NCBI GenBank assembly: GCA_027489875.1
Contig: JAIXZE010000156.1
Location: forward strand, 1-56,073
DNA length: 56,073 nucleotides
Origin: Verrucomicrobiales bacterium
GTDB lineage: Bacteria > Verrucomicrobiota > Verrucomicrobiia > Limisphaerales > UBA9464
Direction: 5' to 3'
The position numbers and the translations under genes were made by a program. Below, piece by piece: positions 16,608-24,400 of the stretch. Within the stretch, counting starts at the first letter, position 1. Every line of letters starts with the position of its first letter. A model generated the notes under the pieces. That model saw nothing but the letters and a program-made list of their open reading frames with translations. It was not told the DNA's origin and searched no databases.

Positions 16608-16638
16608 TGATCAGATAGCCTAGACGTAGACTAGATCA
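16608..16638. promoter_or_regulatory. Possible toxin-antitoxin operator
   Basis: TGATC (16608) and GATCA (16634) form an imperfect palindrome with TAG/CTA just inside, 13 bases before the antitoxin ATG. Phd-type antitoxins normally repress their own operon by binding palindromes at the promoter. The identification rests only on symmetry and position. Confidence 0.35.
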
Positions 16639-16650
16639 AACGCAGTCCTC

Positions 16651-16902
16651 ATGAGCGCATTGTCCATTTCAGTCCCCCTCGCCGAGGCCAAGAGCAGGCT
16701 CTCCGAACTCGTGGAGCGGGTCAGCCAAGGCGAGGAGTTCGTCATTACCCGACACAACGCCGAGATCGCCCGACTCGTTCCGGCCCAGCGGCCCAGCCTC
16801 CAGGACGTGGGCGACGCCATCACGCAGATGCGCGCCGGCCGGGTGCGTCGGGCGGCCACGGCCGCCGAACTCCAGGCATGGAAGACGCAAGGCAGGCGAT
16901 GA
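16651..16902 (+). CDS. Phd/YefM-family antitoxin
   Basis: 83 residues. The N-terminal DNA-binding PhdYeFM domain is clear: ISVPLAEAKSRLSELVERVSQGEEFVITRHNAEIARLVP. The C-terminus (~50-83), with RVRRAATAAELQAWK, should wrap the toxin. It sits directly upstream of a PIN-domain toxin with a 4-base ATGA overlap, the standard type II arrangement in which the antitoxin is made first and the complex represses the promoter. Composition matches the host chromosome. Confidence 0.92.
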   Translation: MSALSISVPLAEAKSRLSELVERVSQGEEFVITRHNAEIARLVPAQRPSLQDVGDAITQMRAGRVRRAATAAELQAWKTQGRR

Positions 16903-17327
16903 GCGGGGCCTTCGTCCTCGACTGTTCGGTCACGATGGCTTGGTTCTTCGCGGGCGAGGCCACGCCGGAGACCGGAGGAATTCTCGACCGCCTGAACCAA
17001 GGCGGGCGGGCTGTGGCCGCCCAGCATTGGTTTTTGGAAGTCGGCAACACGCTGCTCATGGGCGGACGGCGCAAGCGCTGTACGCCGGCCGACGCCGCGC
17101 ATTTTCTAGGCATCCTGAGCGCGCTCGCCATAGACACGGACCCGCAGACGGCCGCCAACTCCACCGCGACGACGCTCGCGCTGGCGCGCGCCCACGAGCT
17201 GACCCTTCATGACGCGGCCTATCTGGAACTGGCGATGCGCGCGAGTCTGCCGCTCGCGACGCTCCACAAGGAACTTAGGTCGGCTGCGAAGCAGGTTGGC
17301 ATCATGGTTCTCCCGGAGAAGATTTGA
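16899..17327 (+). CDS. VapC-type PIN-domain toxin, altered active site
   Basis: 142 residues from ATG 16899, which overlaps the antitoxin stop. The PIN fold is shown by VLDCSVTMAWFF (first acidic residue D8), WFLEVGNTLL (E), LTLHDAAYLELA (D) and LPLATLHKELRSAAKQVGI. In typical VapC proteins the last motif is LATLDxxL, whose Asp helps bind Mg2+; here it is His. PIN toxins cleave tRNA or rRNA, so the substitution may weaken or change catalysis. The pairing with a Phd-type antitoxin is common for this subgroup. Confidence 0.88.
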   Translation: MSGAFVLDCSVTMAWFFAGEATPETGGILDRLNQGGRAVAAQHWFLEVGNTLLMGGRRKRCTPADAAHFLGILSALAIDTDPQTAANSTATTLALARAHELTLHDAAYLELAMRASLPLATLHKELRSAAKQVGIMVLPEKI

Positions 17328-17587
17328 ATCGGGATCGATGCCAATGCTGCTCTTTGTTTTCGATTCCGATCCCGATACCGATGCCGATACCGACGCGTGC
17401 GGATAGGATCGGCCAGTCGGGTTCCTCGTCAATCCACGTCGGGTCGGGTAGAGAGGCTGCCGAAGGCTTCGTTCTCGGTATCGGGATCGCAATCGGCATC
17501 GGTATCGAAAACTCTCTGATCAGTTCGCGTGCCCCCTCCTGCCCGAAACTCACCCGCCACGGACACCGTTGTCCCTCCCCGGTAGAA
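17328..17587. repeat. Hexamer arrays, two arms in opposite orientation
   Basis: No gene. 17328-17403 holds GATCGGGATCGATG, then TTTTCGATTCCGATCCCGAT, CGATAC hexamers and GACGCGTGCGG. 17480-17510 holds the opposite-strand form (TCGGTATCGGGATCG, CGGCATCGGTATCG). The two arms could pair across ~80 bases that contain GGATCGGCCAGTCGGG. The right part (17515-17587) shows nothing specific. Confidence 0.7.
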
Positions 17588-18025
17588 TCAATGAAGCCTA
17601 TGCCCCTTCCGAAGCGCCGTTTCTCGGAAGTAACCCACCAGATCCTCCTCCTTGGAGGGTTCCTGATCTACCTGGAACAACACAACCCTTCCAGTTGATG
17701 TGTTAATGACAATGGTTCGCCATGGAGATCCGGGGCGTATATCGGATTCTGGTCTCCATTTATAAACCCCTCGCTCTTCCAATTCTCTGGAAATCTCATT
17801 AGCGACCAAACCGTCTACCGTATAGATGTCGGCCTTGTGTGGATCGGAGACGTAACTCAGGTTTGTTCGACCCGTCGACAATAGAAATGCATAGCGTTTA
17901 CGAGGCGATATGTCTCCGCCCTCAAAGTACTCAACAGATTCGAAAGCGGGAGCTTCTCCGTGACGACAAGACACCACGATCAATCCGCAAATCATGACCA
18001 CCAAGGCATAAACAGCATTGTTCAT
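17588..18025 (-). CDS. Low-GC lipoprotein of unknown function
   Basis: 145 residues. The signal peptide with lipobox is MNNAVYALVVMICGLIVVSC, with lipidation expected on C20. The mature part shows SPRKRYAFLLSTGRTNLSYVSDPHKADIYTVDGLVANEISRELEERGVYKW, which gives no family match I recognise. Composition is far below the surroundings (47% GC in the sampled line 17761-17820), which suggests recent arrival. Its ATG overlaps the TGA that ends the remnant RHS reading frame (ATGA on the minus strand), so it may have been the gene following an RHS protein. An immunity or accessory role is only a guess from that position. Confidence 0.7.
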   Translation of the reverse strand: MNNAVYALVVMICGLIVVSCRHGEAPAFESVEYFEGGDISPRKRYAFLLSTGRTNLSYVSDPHKADIYTVDGLVANEISRELEERGVYKWRPESDIRPGSPWRTIVINTSTGRVVLFQVDQEPSKEEDLVGYFRETALRKGHRLH

Positions 18026-18750
18026 ATGACTCTTTGCACCCCCGCCGAGTAGTACCGATACCCGTAGTAGTTCAACCCTGTATCCTCATCCTGAATCTTT
18101 GTGCTCCAGCGGAAGGGATTGGCGGTGGCCATGGGGCCCGCTTCCGCTCAGATCCGTGCCCCACACGTATTCCCGCACCAGGGTCCCGGCCCCATTCAAC
18201 TCGGCCACCGGGTTCCATCCTTCATACAGCCAGCGGGTCGTCGAAGTGGGCACCCAGCTCCCGCTGGCCCCGGTGCTGATGATCCGTCCGATGCGGCGTC
18301 CGAGGGGGTCGTACTCCCAGTTCCAGGACGATCCATCCGCCAACTCATCGCGGATGCGCTGCTGCGCCGCGTTGTAGGCGTGGCATTCCGCGGGTTGCCC
18401 TGCGGCGGACGGTTGGTTGAGGACCTGCTGCGGTTCGCCAAGGTCGTTGTCGATCTGGGAGAGGGTGGACACGGGAGGAGGTGTTGGCAGGCTCAGAATC
18501 CACGTGGCATTGGTTCCCGGCAAGTAGGTCTTGATCGTGTTGCGTCGCCTCAGACGATCGTAGCCGAACCGCAGCGGAGCCGTCTGCATCTCCGGACTGC
18601 CCCCACGCTGTACGTCACCACGTCCACTTCCCCGGCCGGTGTCGTTGTGTAACTCGTCGGTGGAACGGGGCGAAGGGGTGCATGCCCGAGAAAATCACGA
18701 TCTACGCGACGCACGGACCAGATCTCACGCGAGTCGACAAGGGACGGCAT
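18022..18750 (-). pseudogene. RHS/YD-repeat protein remnant
   Basis: Degenerate piece of an RHS core. A first frame (18750 downward) reads WSVRRVDRDFLGH and TSYTTTPAGEVDVV. A second frame (to ~18130) reads RFGYDRLRRR, WNWEYDPLGRRIGRI, TRWLYEGWNPVAEL and LVREYVWGTDLSGSG. A third frame (to TGA 18022) reads PMATANPFRWSTKIQDEDTGLNYYGYRYYSAGVQRVI. In intact RHS cores ~70 residues separate GTDLSGS from ATANPFRWSTK; here they are joined out of frame, so an internal deletion is likely. The terminal GRWLSRDP-type box is missing. RHS proteins are large surface or toxin-delivery proteins; nothing upstream of 18750 continues this one. Confidence 0.85.
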
Positions 18751-19124
18751 CTAACCCGGGCAGATCAGCATGTTCCTTTTTGTGACTTCTTGCGTTCCTT
18801 GCGGCAAAATACTGACTTCCTCTGAGCCTCAAAAATCGCAAGAGGACGCAAAACTTGAGCAGGCCTGCCTCGGACACTGGCCAACCTGCGTGGTGTTCAC
18901 TTCTGTCGACCCATTGCGGCTCGCCTCATCTTCCTTTGCGGCTTTTCCTCCTTGAGAGGCCTGCCCCGTCTGTCGCCCCGCTGGGTCTGAGGATCCGTGG
19001 GAGCGCGGGACCCACGTATGACGCCGTGGGCTATCCTCTTTCGGTACTCCGCACCTGAGGCAGAAATCTCCCACCACAGCCTCGTGACCTCGTCTACGCC
19101 GGTTTCAAACTTCAAACTTGAGCC
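18751..19124. other. Gene-free stretch with dispersed repeats
   Basis: No gene. 18775-18860 contains CTTCTTGCGTTCCTTGCGGC and an inverted GCAAGAGGACGC, part of the same dispersed class as near 16150 and 38760. 19105-19120 has CTTCAAACTTCAAACTT, also seen at 35520-35540. Confidence 0.5.
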
Positions 19125-20144
19125 TCACCCCGCTTCCCTGATCTGCCGCACGATCTCGAAGGCCACATCCAGAGCCACCTTGGCCTGGGCACCCGTGACC
19201 CGCGGGGTCTGGCGTTCCCGCACGCATTCCACGAAGTGCTGCAACTCGCACTTCAACGGCTCATCCTTCGTGATCGGCACCGGCTCGCGCACGATCTTCT
19301 TCCCGGCGAACTCACTCACGATCGCGCTGTCCTTGGCCGACAGCAGTTTCTTCAACAGCGAACTCTCCTGCGCGTCCTCGGCCGCCAGGCGATACACGAA
19401 ACCCTCCTGCGCCCGGTAATCCAGGGAGATGTACGTCGGCTTCGGACCCGCGCTGAAGACCCGGATCTTCCGTGTACGCTCGGGCGAGATCCGACTCGCC
19501 GTCAGGTTCGCGATGCATCCGTTGGCGAACCGCAATCGGGCATTCGCAATGTCCTCGCTCTTGCTCAACACCGAGATCCCCACCGCCTCCACCGAAACCA
19601 CGGGCGACTTCACGAAGGCCAGAACCACATCGAGATCGTGGATCATCAGGTCGAGCACCACCCCGATGTCCGTGCTCCGCGCCGGATAGGGCGACAACCG
19701 GTGACACTCGATGAACCGGGGCTGGGTCGCGGCCTCCTCCAGATACCGGAATACCGGATTGAACCGTTCGACATGTCCCACCTGCAGCACCAGACCTGCG
19801 ACCTGCGCCAACTGCACCAGATCCGCCGCCTGTTCCGCGGTCTCGGTCATGGGCTTCTCCACCAGCACATGGCGACCCGCCAGCAATGCCTGACGCGCCA
19901 GCGCATGGTGCGTCACGGTCGGCGTCACGACGCTCACTGCGTCCACCACCGCGCAGGCCTCTTCCACGGTGGCAAACGCCCGCACCCCATGCCGCTCCGC
20001 ATGGGTGCGCGCCGACTCCGCATGGACATCGAACACGCCGGCAAACTCCACCAGACCCGACCGCGCCAGCTCCGCGTAGACACGGGCATGTTCCTTACCA
20101 AGCGAGCCCACTCCGAGCACCGCCACCTTGGGCAATTGCGACAT
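19125..20144 (-). CDS. Gfo/Idh/MocA-family oxidoreductase
   Basis: 339 residues from ATG 20144; the frame to 20237 runs into a repeat. N-terminal Rossmann fold: VAVLGVGSLGKEHARVYAEL (GxGxxG). The EKP motif is in HVLVEKPMTETAEQA. The C-terminal beta-sheet domain contains MIHDLDVVLAFVKSPV. The substrate is probably a nucleotide sugar or sugar. The stretch ERTRKIRVFSAGPKPTYISLDY recalls the UDP-GlcNAc 3-dehydrogenase GnnA group used to make amide-linked lipid A. No lpxA or gnnB lies beside it, so this remains an option only. It follows the MBL-fold gene on the same strand, separated by ~190 bases of repeats. Confidence 0.85.
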   Translation of the reverse strand: MSQLPKVAVLGVGSLGKEHARVYAELARSGLVEFAGVFDVHAESARTHAERHGVRAFATVEEACAVVDAVSVVTPTVTHHALARQALLAGRHVLVEKPMTETAEQAADLVQLAQVAGLVLQVGHVERFNPVFRYLEEAATQPRFIECHRLSPYPARSTDIGVVLDLMIHDLDVVLAFVKSPVVSVEAVGISVLSKSEDIANARLRFANGCIANLTASRISPERTRKIRVFSAGPKPTYISLDYRAQEGFVYRLAAEDAQESSLLKKLLSAKDSAIVSEFAGKKIVREPVPITKDEPLKCELQHFVECVRERQTPRVTGAQAKVALDVAFEIVRQIREAG

Positions 20145-20207
20145 TTCCGTGACCCTACCCCATCCCCCCACCCACGCCCAGCACCGGGTTTCAGCGCTGG
20201 GATTCAG

Positions 20208-20230
20208 GGGCGCATCTTGAAACTGCCCCC
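20208..20230. repeat. Solo terminal repeat of the twin-hairpin element
   Basis: GGGCGCATCTTGAAACTGCCCCC matches the end of the intact element at 21010 with one difference, but no hairpins or second end follow. Probably a deletion remnant. Confidence 0.6.
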
Positions 20231-20272
20231 GCCCCATTCGAATCCAAGCCCCCCTCGAAACCCATCCATCCC

Positions 20273-20320
20273 GTCATCCTGCCATCCTGCCATCCTGTCA
20301 TCCTGTCATCCCGTCATCCT
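20273..20320. repeat. Octamer tandem repeat
   Basis: Six consecutive copies of G(C/T)CATCC(T/C), eight bases each, continuing as broken copies to ~20349. It lies in the gap between the MBL-fold stop and the dehydrogenase start. Confidence 0.8.
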
Positions 20321-20337
20321 GTCCTTCCTCAATCCCA

Positions 20338-20937
20338 TCATCCTGTCATCAACCCCTGGATTCGTGTCGACGCCCCGCCCGCCACCGGATCTCCATGCGC
20401 GAACAGGGCCGACTCAAACGGAATCGACACCAACGCCTGCAACGACCGCCGCAAGGCCGTCGGATCCTGGCAGTACTTGTCCGGCAACAACTCGAGGCCG
20501 CGTCCGGCCAGGTTCACCACCGCATCGCCAAACACCATCAACCCCAGCGACTCCAGCCACCACGCCGTTTCGCCGGGCGCGCCGCCTTCCAACCGCATCC
20601 GCTTCCATCCGGTCGGGACCGCATCCTCGTCGCTCCGGATCCCATCCCATTCCCACAGCACGCCCGTCGGCCCGAGCACCGGACACTTCAACACCCGGTG
20701 CCAATCCGCAGCAGCGCGTTCATGATTGCCGTTGGTCAGCACGATGGCGTCGATCCGACGTCCGTCGCACCATGCGGCCACGCGCTCCGGATCCAGCGGA
20801 ATCGGGTCAAAGATCACCCACCCGCCCGCGGGCCCCTGCACGGCGTGTGACATCAAGTCGACCTTGTGGGCGGGACTGAACCCCCACCAACGCCACACTC
20901 CCGACCGCCATTCCTCGCAATGGACCACAGGCACCAT
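20338..20937 (-). CDS. MBL-fold (metallo-beta-lactamase-like) protein
   Basis: 199 residues from ATG 20937. The frame is open to 21066, but those extra residues (MRTSPPR...) are translated from the mobile element at 21010-21144 and should not be included. VIFDPIPLDPERVAAWCDG and IDAIVLTNGNHERAAADW align with the metal-binding THxHxDH region of the MBL fold; the first His is Asn and the Asp-His pair is altered, so metal binding is probably reduced. FGDAVVN and ALFAHGDPV fit the later metal-ligand motifs (GD, HGD). Such degenerate MBL-like proteins are common and mostly unassigned. The mobile element sits ~70 bases upstream and may separate the gene from its promoter. Confidence 0.75.
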   Translation of the reverse strand: MVPVVHCEEWRSGVWRWWGFSPAHKVDLMSHAVQGPAGGWVIFDPIPLDPERVAAWCDGRRIDAIVLTNGNHERAAADWHRVLKCPVLGPTGVLWEWDGIRSDEDAVPTGWKRMRLEGGAPGETAWWLESLGLMVFGDAVVNLAGRGLELLPDKYCQDPTALRRSLQALVSIPFESALFAHGDPVAGGASTRIQGLMTG

Positions 20938-21009
20938 GGCCTCATCCTGCACCAAATCGTGAATGTTCCCACCGATTATCTGGCTCCGGGACCGCAAGAA
21001 CGGTGGGCA

Positions 21010-21144
21010 GGGCGCATCTTGACACTGCCCCTTTTGAAGATGGGAACGGGGCGGCGATGTCCTCATCGCCTTGGGAGTGGCTTAGGAACGGCGACGAGGA
21101 CGTCGCCACCCCGTTCCATGCGGGGACAATGTCAAGATGCGCCC
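21010..21144. mobile_element. Intact 135-bp MITE-like twin-hairpin element
   Basis: Terminal inverted repeats: left GGGCGCATCTTGACACTGCC (21010-21029, continuing CC), right end the complement of GGGCGCATCTTGACATTGTC. The 9-bp sequence CGGTGGGCA lies directly outside both ends (21001-21009 and 21145-21153), as expected for a target-site duplication. Inside, inverted GGAACGGGG/CCCCGTTCC arms enclose GGCGATGTCCTCATCGCC (21052-21069) and GGCGACGAGGACGTCGCC (21090-21107). It has no coding capacity, so it would need a transposase in trans; none is in this window. The rest of the gap to the next gene (21154-21404) shows no gene. Confidence 0.85.
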
Positions 21145-21404
21145 CGGTGGGCACGTTCCGCCACTGCGGCCTTCCCCCGGAGGACGCCACCCCCTAGGAT
21201 GCGCTCTGTCGAAGTCTCCTGTACCCGGCACGCACCGGCATTACTCCTGATGCTGCGGGCCTCCCAAGGACGACAGGACTGACTCGATCCCTGCGACCGT
21301 GACCGCGCCGAGCGGATTCCCGGGTCGCCAACCCTGCCAAGCCCTCCACGCGCTTCTCATTCCTGCGCGTGGCGCGGTTCTGGCATCTCAACAGGTTTTT
21401 GAAC

Positions 21405-24400
21405 ATGGATTGCATGCGTGCGAAAACGGCGACCCCGAAAGCTGCCGGGGCACACGGTTGGTTGGCCGCCCTCTGGTGGACCTTGGCCAGTCTTGTTCCG
21501 GCACTGGCCCAACCGGTCACCACCGGCATGGTGTCGGTGCCCGGTGAAGTCGACGAATTCCTCTTCGACCTGAGCCAGCCGACCCTGCTGCATCTCGATC
21601 CCCAGACCAACACCGACAACCTCCTGTGGTCGGTTCAAGGACCGTTTGGAGCGATTGGCAGCGGCCAGTATTTCTCCAGCGGCGACGCCATTGGCAACAC
21701 CCTGCTCCGACTGGGTACGGGTCCGCACCGCATCCGCGTCTACGGCCAGGGCGATGCCACAAACGCGTACCAGTTCCGCCTGGTTCCATTGCCCACCGGG
21801 GCCCTGTTGCCGGTGGGCGTCACCAACGCCGGCACCCTCGACCCCGCCAATTCCGCAGCCTACTTCCTCTTCACCCCGAATCCCGGCGACCGCTATCGCC
21901 TGACGATCGTCGGCCGGACCAATCTCAACAACCTCACCGCGCACGCGATCGATCCCTTCGGGAACGTGCTGGCGAGCCCCCAGTTCGGGAACCCGACGGA
22001 GTTCACCACGCGCGCAGCCCAACCTCACCAGATCATCCTCAACGGCGGTTCGCGGAACACGGGCACCGGCACCTACAGCCTGGTGTTGAACCTGCTTGGC
22101 AACACCCCGCTCTACCCCGACGCACCCGTCCTCGCCCTCGGCACGGAACAGGTCATTGAAACAGCGGCAACCTTCACCAACCGCTACCGCTTCACCCTGC
22201 CAACGGCCACCCTCCTCGGCCTCAATCCGCTTTCGGCCAACTTCGGCGACCGCTGGCAGCTCCAGGGGCCGACAGGGATCCTGCATGAGGAATCCGTCGC
22301 CGCGGCCTCCCGCCATCTCCCGGCAGTCCCGGGCGAGTACCAACTCATCGTCTGGCGCACCACCGCCTCGGCCGCCCCGGTCCGTTTCCTCCTGCACGAT
22401 GCCGGCAATCCGCCGCCCATCGTCCTGGGAGAATCCGTGACGATGACGAACGCCCCGTCTGCGCGCACGGCGTACCGTCGACTCAGCCTCACCAACGGAC
22501 AGTCGGTCGTCATGCTGGCCGACAGCCATAACGGATTCGCGAACGTCACCCCGCGATGGGAAGTCCTCGCACCAAACGGCGAATCCCTCCGGGTCAACGG
22601 CAGCTCCATTGGCGGCTCATTCTTCGACCTGAGCCGGTGGACCGCGCCCATTTCCGGGAACTACACCATTGCCTTCACCGCCGCTCCGTTCATCCCCGGA
22701 TCCAACAACTCCAACACCCCCGAAGGCGTCCGCCGCTTCCAGATCCTCAACGTCGAGGACCTCGACCTGCCCCTGCCCCTCGACACCGAGATCTCCGGTG
22801 CCGTGCCCACGCCGGATGGGTCGGTCACCTATCGATTCCAACTGCCCACGGCGCGACGACTCTTCGTCGATGGGCTTCTCTCCACCACGGCCGGGTGGCG
22901 TCTGGAGGGACCCTCCAGCCTGATCGCTTCCGGACGTTTCGATTCCGAGTCCGCCTCCGTCCAGGCATTGCGCGCCGGGGACTACCGTCTCGTGATTCGA
23001 GGAGCCCAACGCGAAACCCCCGCCTTCCGGTTCCGCCTCGTGGACCTCGACCAGGCCCTCCCGATCACCCTCGGCCAGTCGGTGACCAATGCCCTCACAC
23101 CGCCCAATGGAGCGCTCGCCTACCGCATCCAGCTCAATGCCGGCCAGCAGATCCTTGGCCGGGCCTTCGAGGCCACAGGCTTCCCCTCCTCCCAGCCACG
23201 CTGGACGCTCATCGAACCCAGCGGACGCCAGGTCTGGTCCCAATCCTTCAACGACACCGCCAGCCTCACCACCACCAGCAGCGGCTCCCACACCCTCCTG
23301 ATCCAGGGCCCGGTCGGCAACGCCGGCACGAACAACACCCATGCGTTCGCCATCCTGCCCATCCTCCAGCGCGACGAACCGCTCGCCTTCGACACCCTCA
23401 TTGCGTCGGCCATCAGCAGTCCGGGCCAGACCATCACCTATCGTTTCAACCTTGCCGAACCCCGGCGTCTCGCCCTCGACCATCTGGAGTACGCCAATGT
23501 CCGATGGGACCTGTCCAACGCCTCCCGCTCCATCGCTTCCAGCGCCTTCTGGAGCGACGGGCATTGGCAATCCGACCTGAGCCCCGGCGACCATCGCCTC
23601 GTCCTCTCTGCGCAGGACGTGCAGACACCTCCCTACCGGTTCCGCGTCCTCGATGCCGCCGCCGGCATCCTGACAACGCTCGACGCCACCAACCAGGTGT
23701 CCCTGGATTCCGCGCGCGGCAGCCAGTATTGGCGCGTCGCGTTGAACGCCGGGCAAACGGTGTACTTCGATCACCTCGGCAGCACCAACCTGCCCAGCAA
23801 CGCGGGCCTCCTGATCACCGATCCCCTCGGCAATTTCCTCATCAATCAAACCCTCAGCGACCTCGGCCCCTTCGTCGTCCGGACCACCGGCATCCACGAC
23901 ATCCTGATCCAGGGCCGCATCAGCAATCCCGACGCCGCGGCGACGATCGGCTTCATCCTGCGCCGCGCGGACGTCGTCGGTGCGCCCTACACGGTGGGCT
24001 CGGAAGTCGCGGGTGGAATCACAACGCCGGGCCAGGTGCGCCGCTACGAATGGATCCAGCCCACGCGCCAGTTCTTCCTGATGGACTCCCTGTTCTACTC
24101 GTCCATTCCGTGGAGCGTGGAAGGTGCGTGGGGCACGGCCGCGAATGGCCGTCTCTACTCGGAGACCGGCCCCTTTGAAATCCCGGCAGGCAACGCTGCC
24201 ATCGTCCTGCGCGACGACACCGACGGCACCAACCGGTTCCGGTTCCGGCTCGTTCCGATGGAGCCCAGCCCGACCATCGCCATCGGCGTCGAATCCGAAG
24301 TCCAACTCACGCCGTCGGCCGCCATCGCGGTCGTCGGCATCGACCTCGCTGCAGGCCAGCAGATCAACCTGCGTTCGATCACCCGCACCGGATTCAACTT

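Noticed and set aside
15652..16608. Minus-strand frame of 318 codons across the repeat region
   Set aside because: It is a translation of twin-hairpin and other dispersed repeats (repeating MSSSP, GRGRRGR); not a gene.
18022..18750. Programmed frameshifting in the RHS gene
   Set aside because: There are at least two shifts plus an apparent internal deletion and missing ends, which fits decay, and no slippery sequence was seen.
20938..21066. N-terminal extension of the MBL-fold protein
   Set aside because: The extra residues are encoded by the mobile element at 21010-21144 and its flank; ATG 20937 starts the conserved part.
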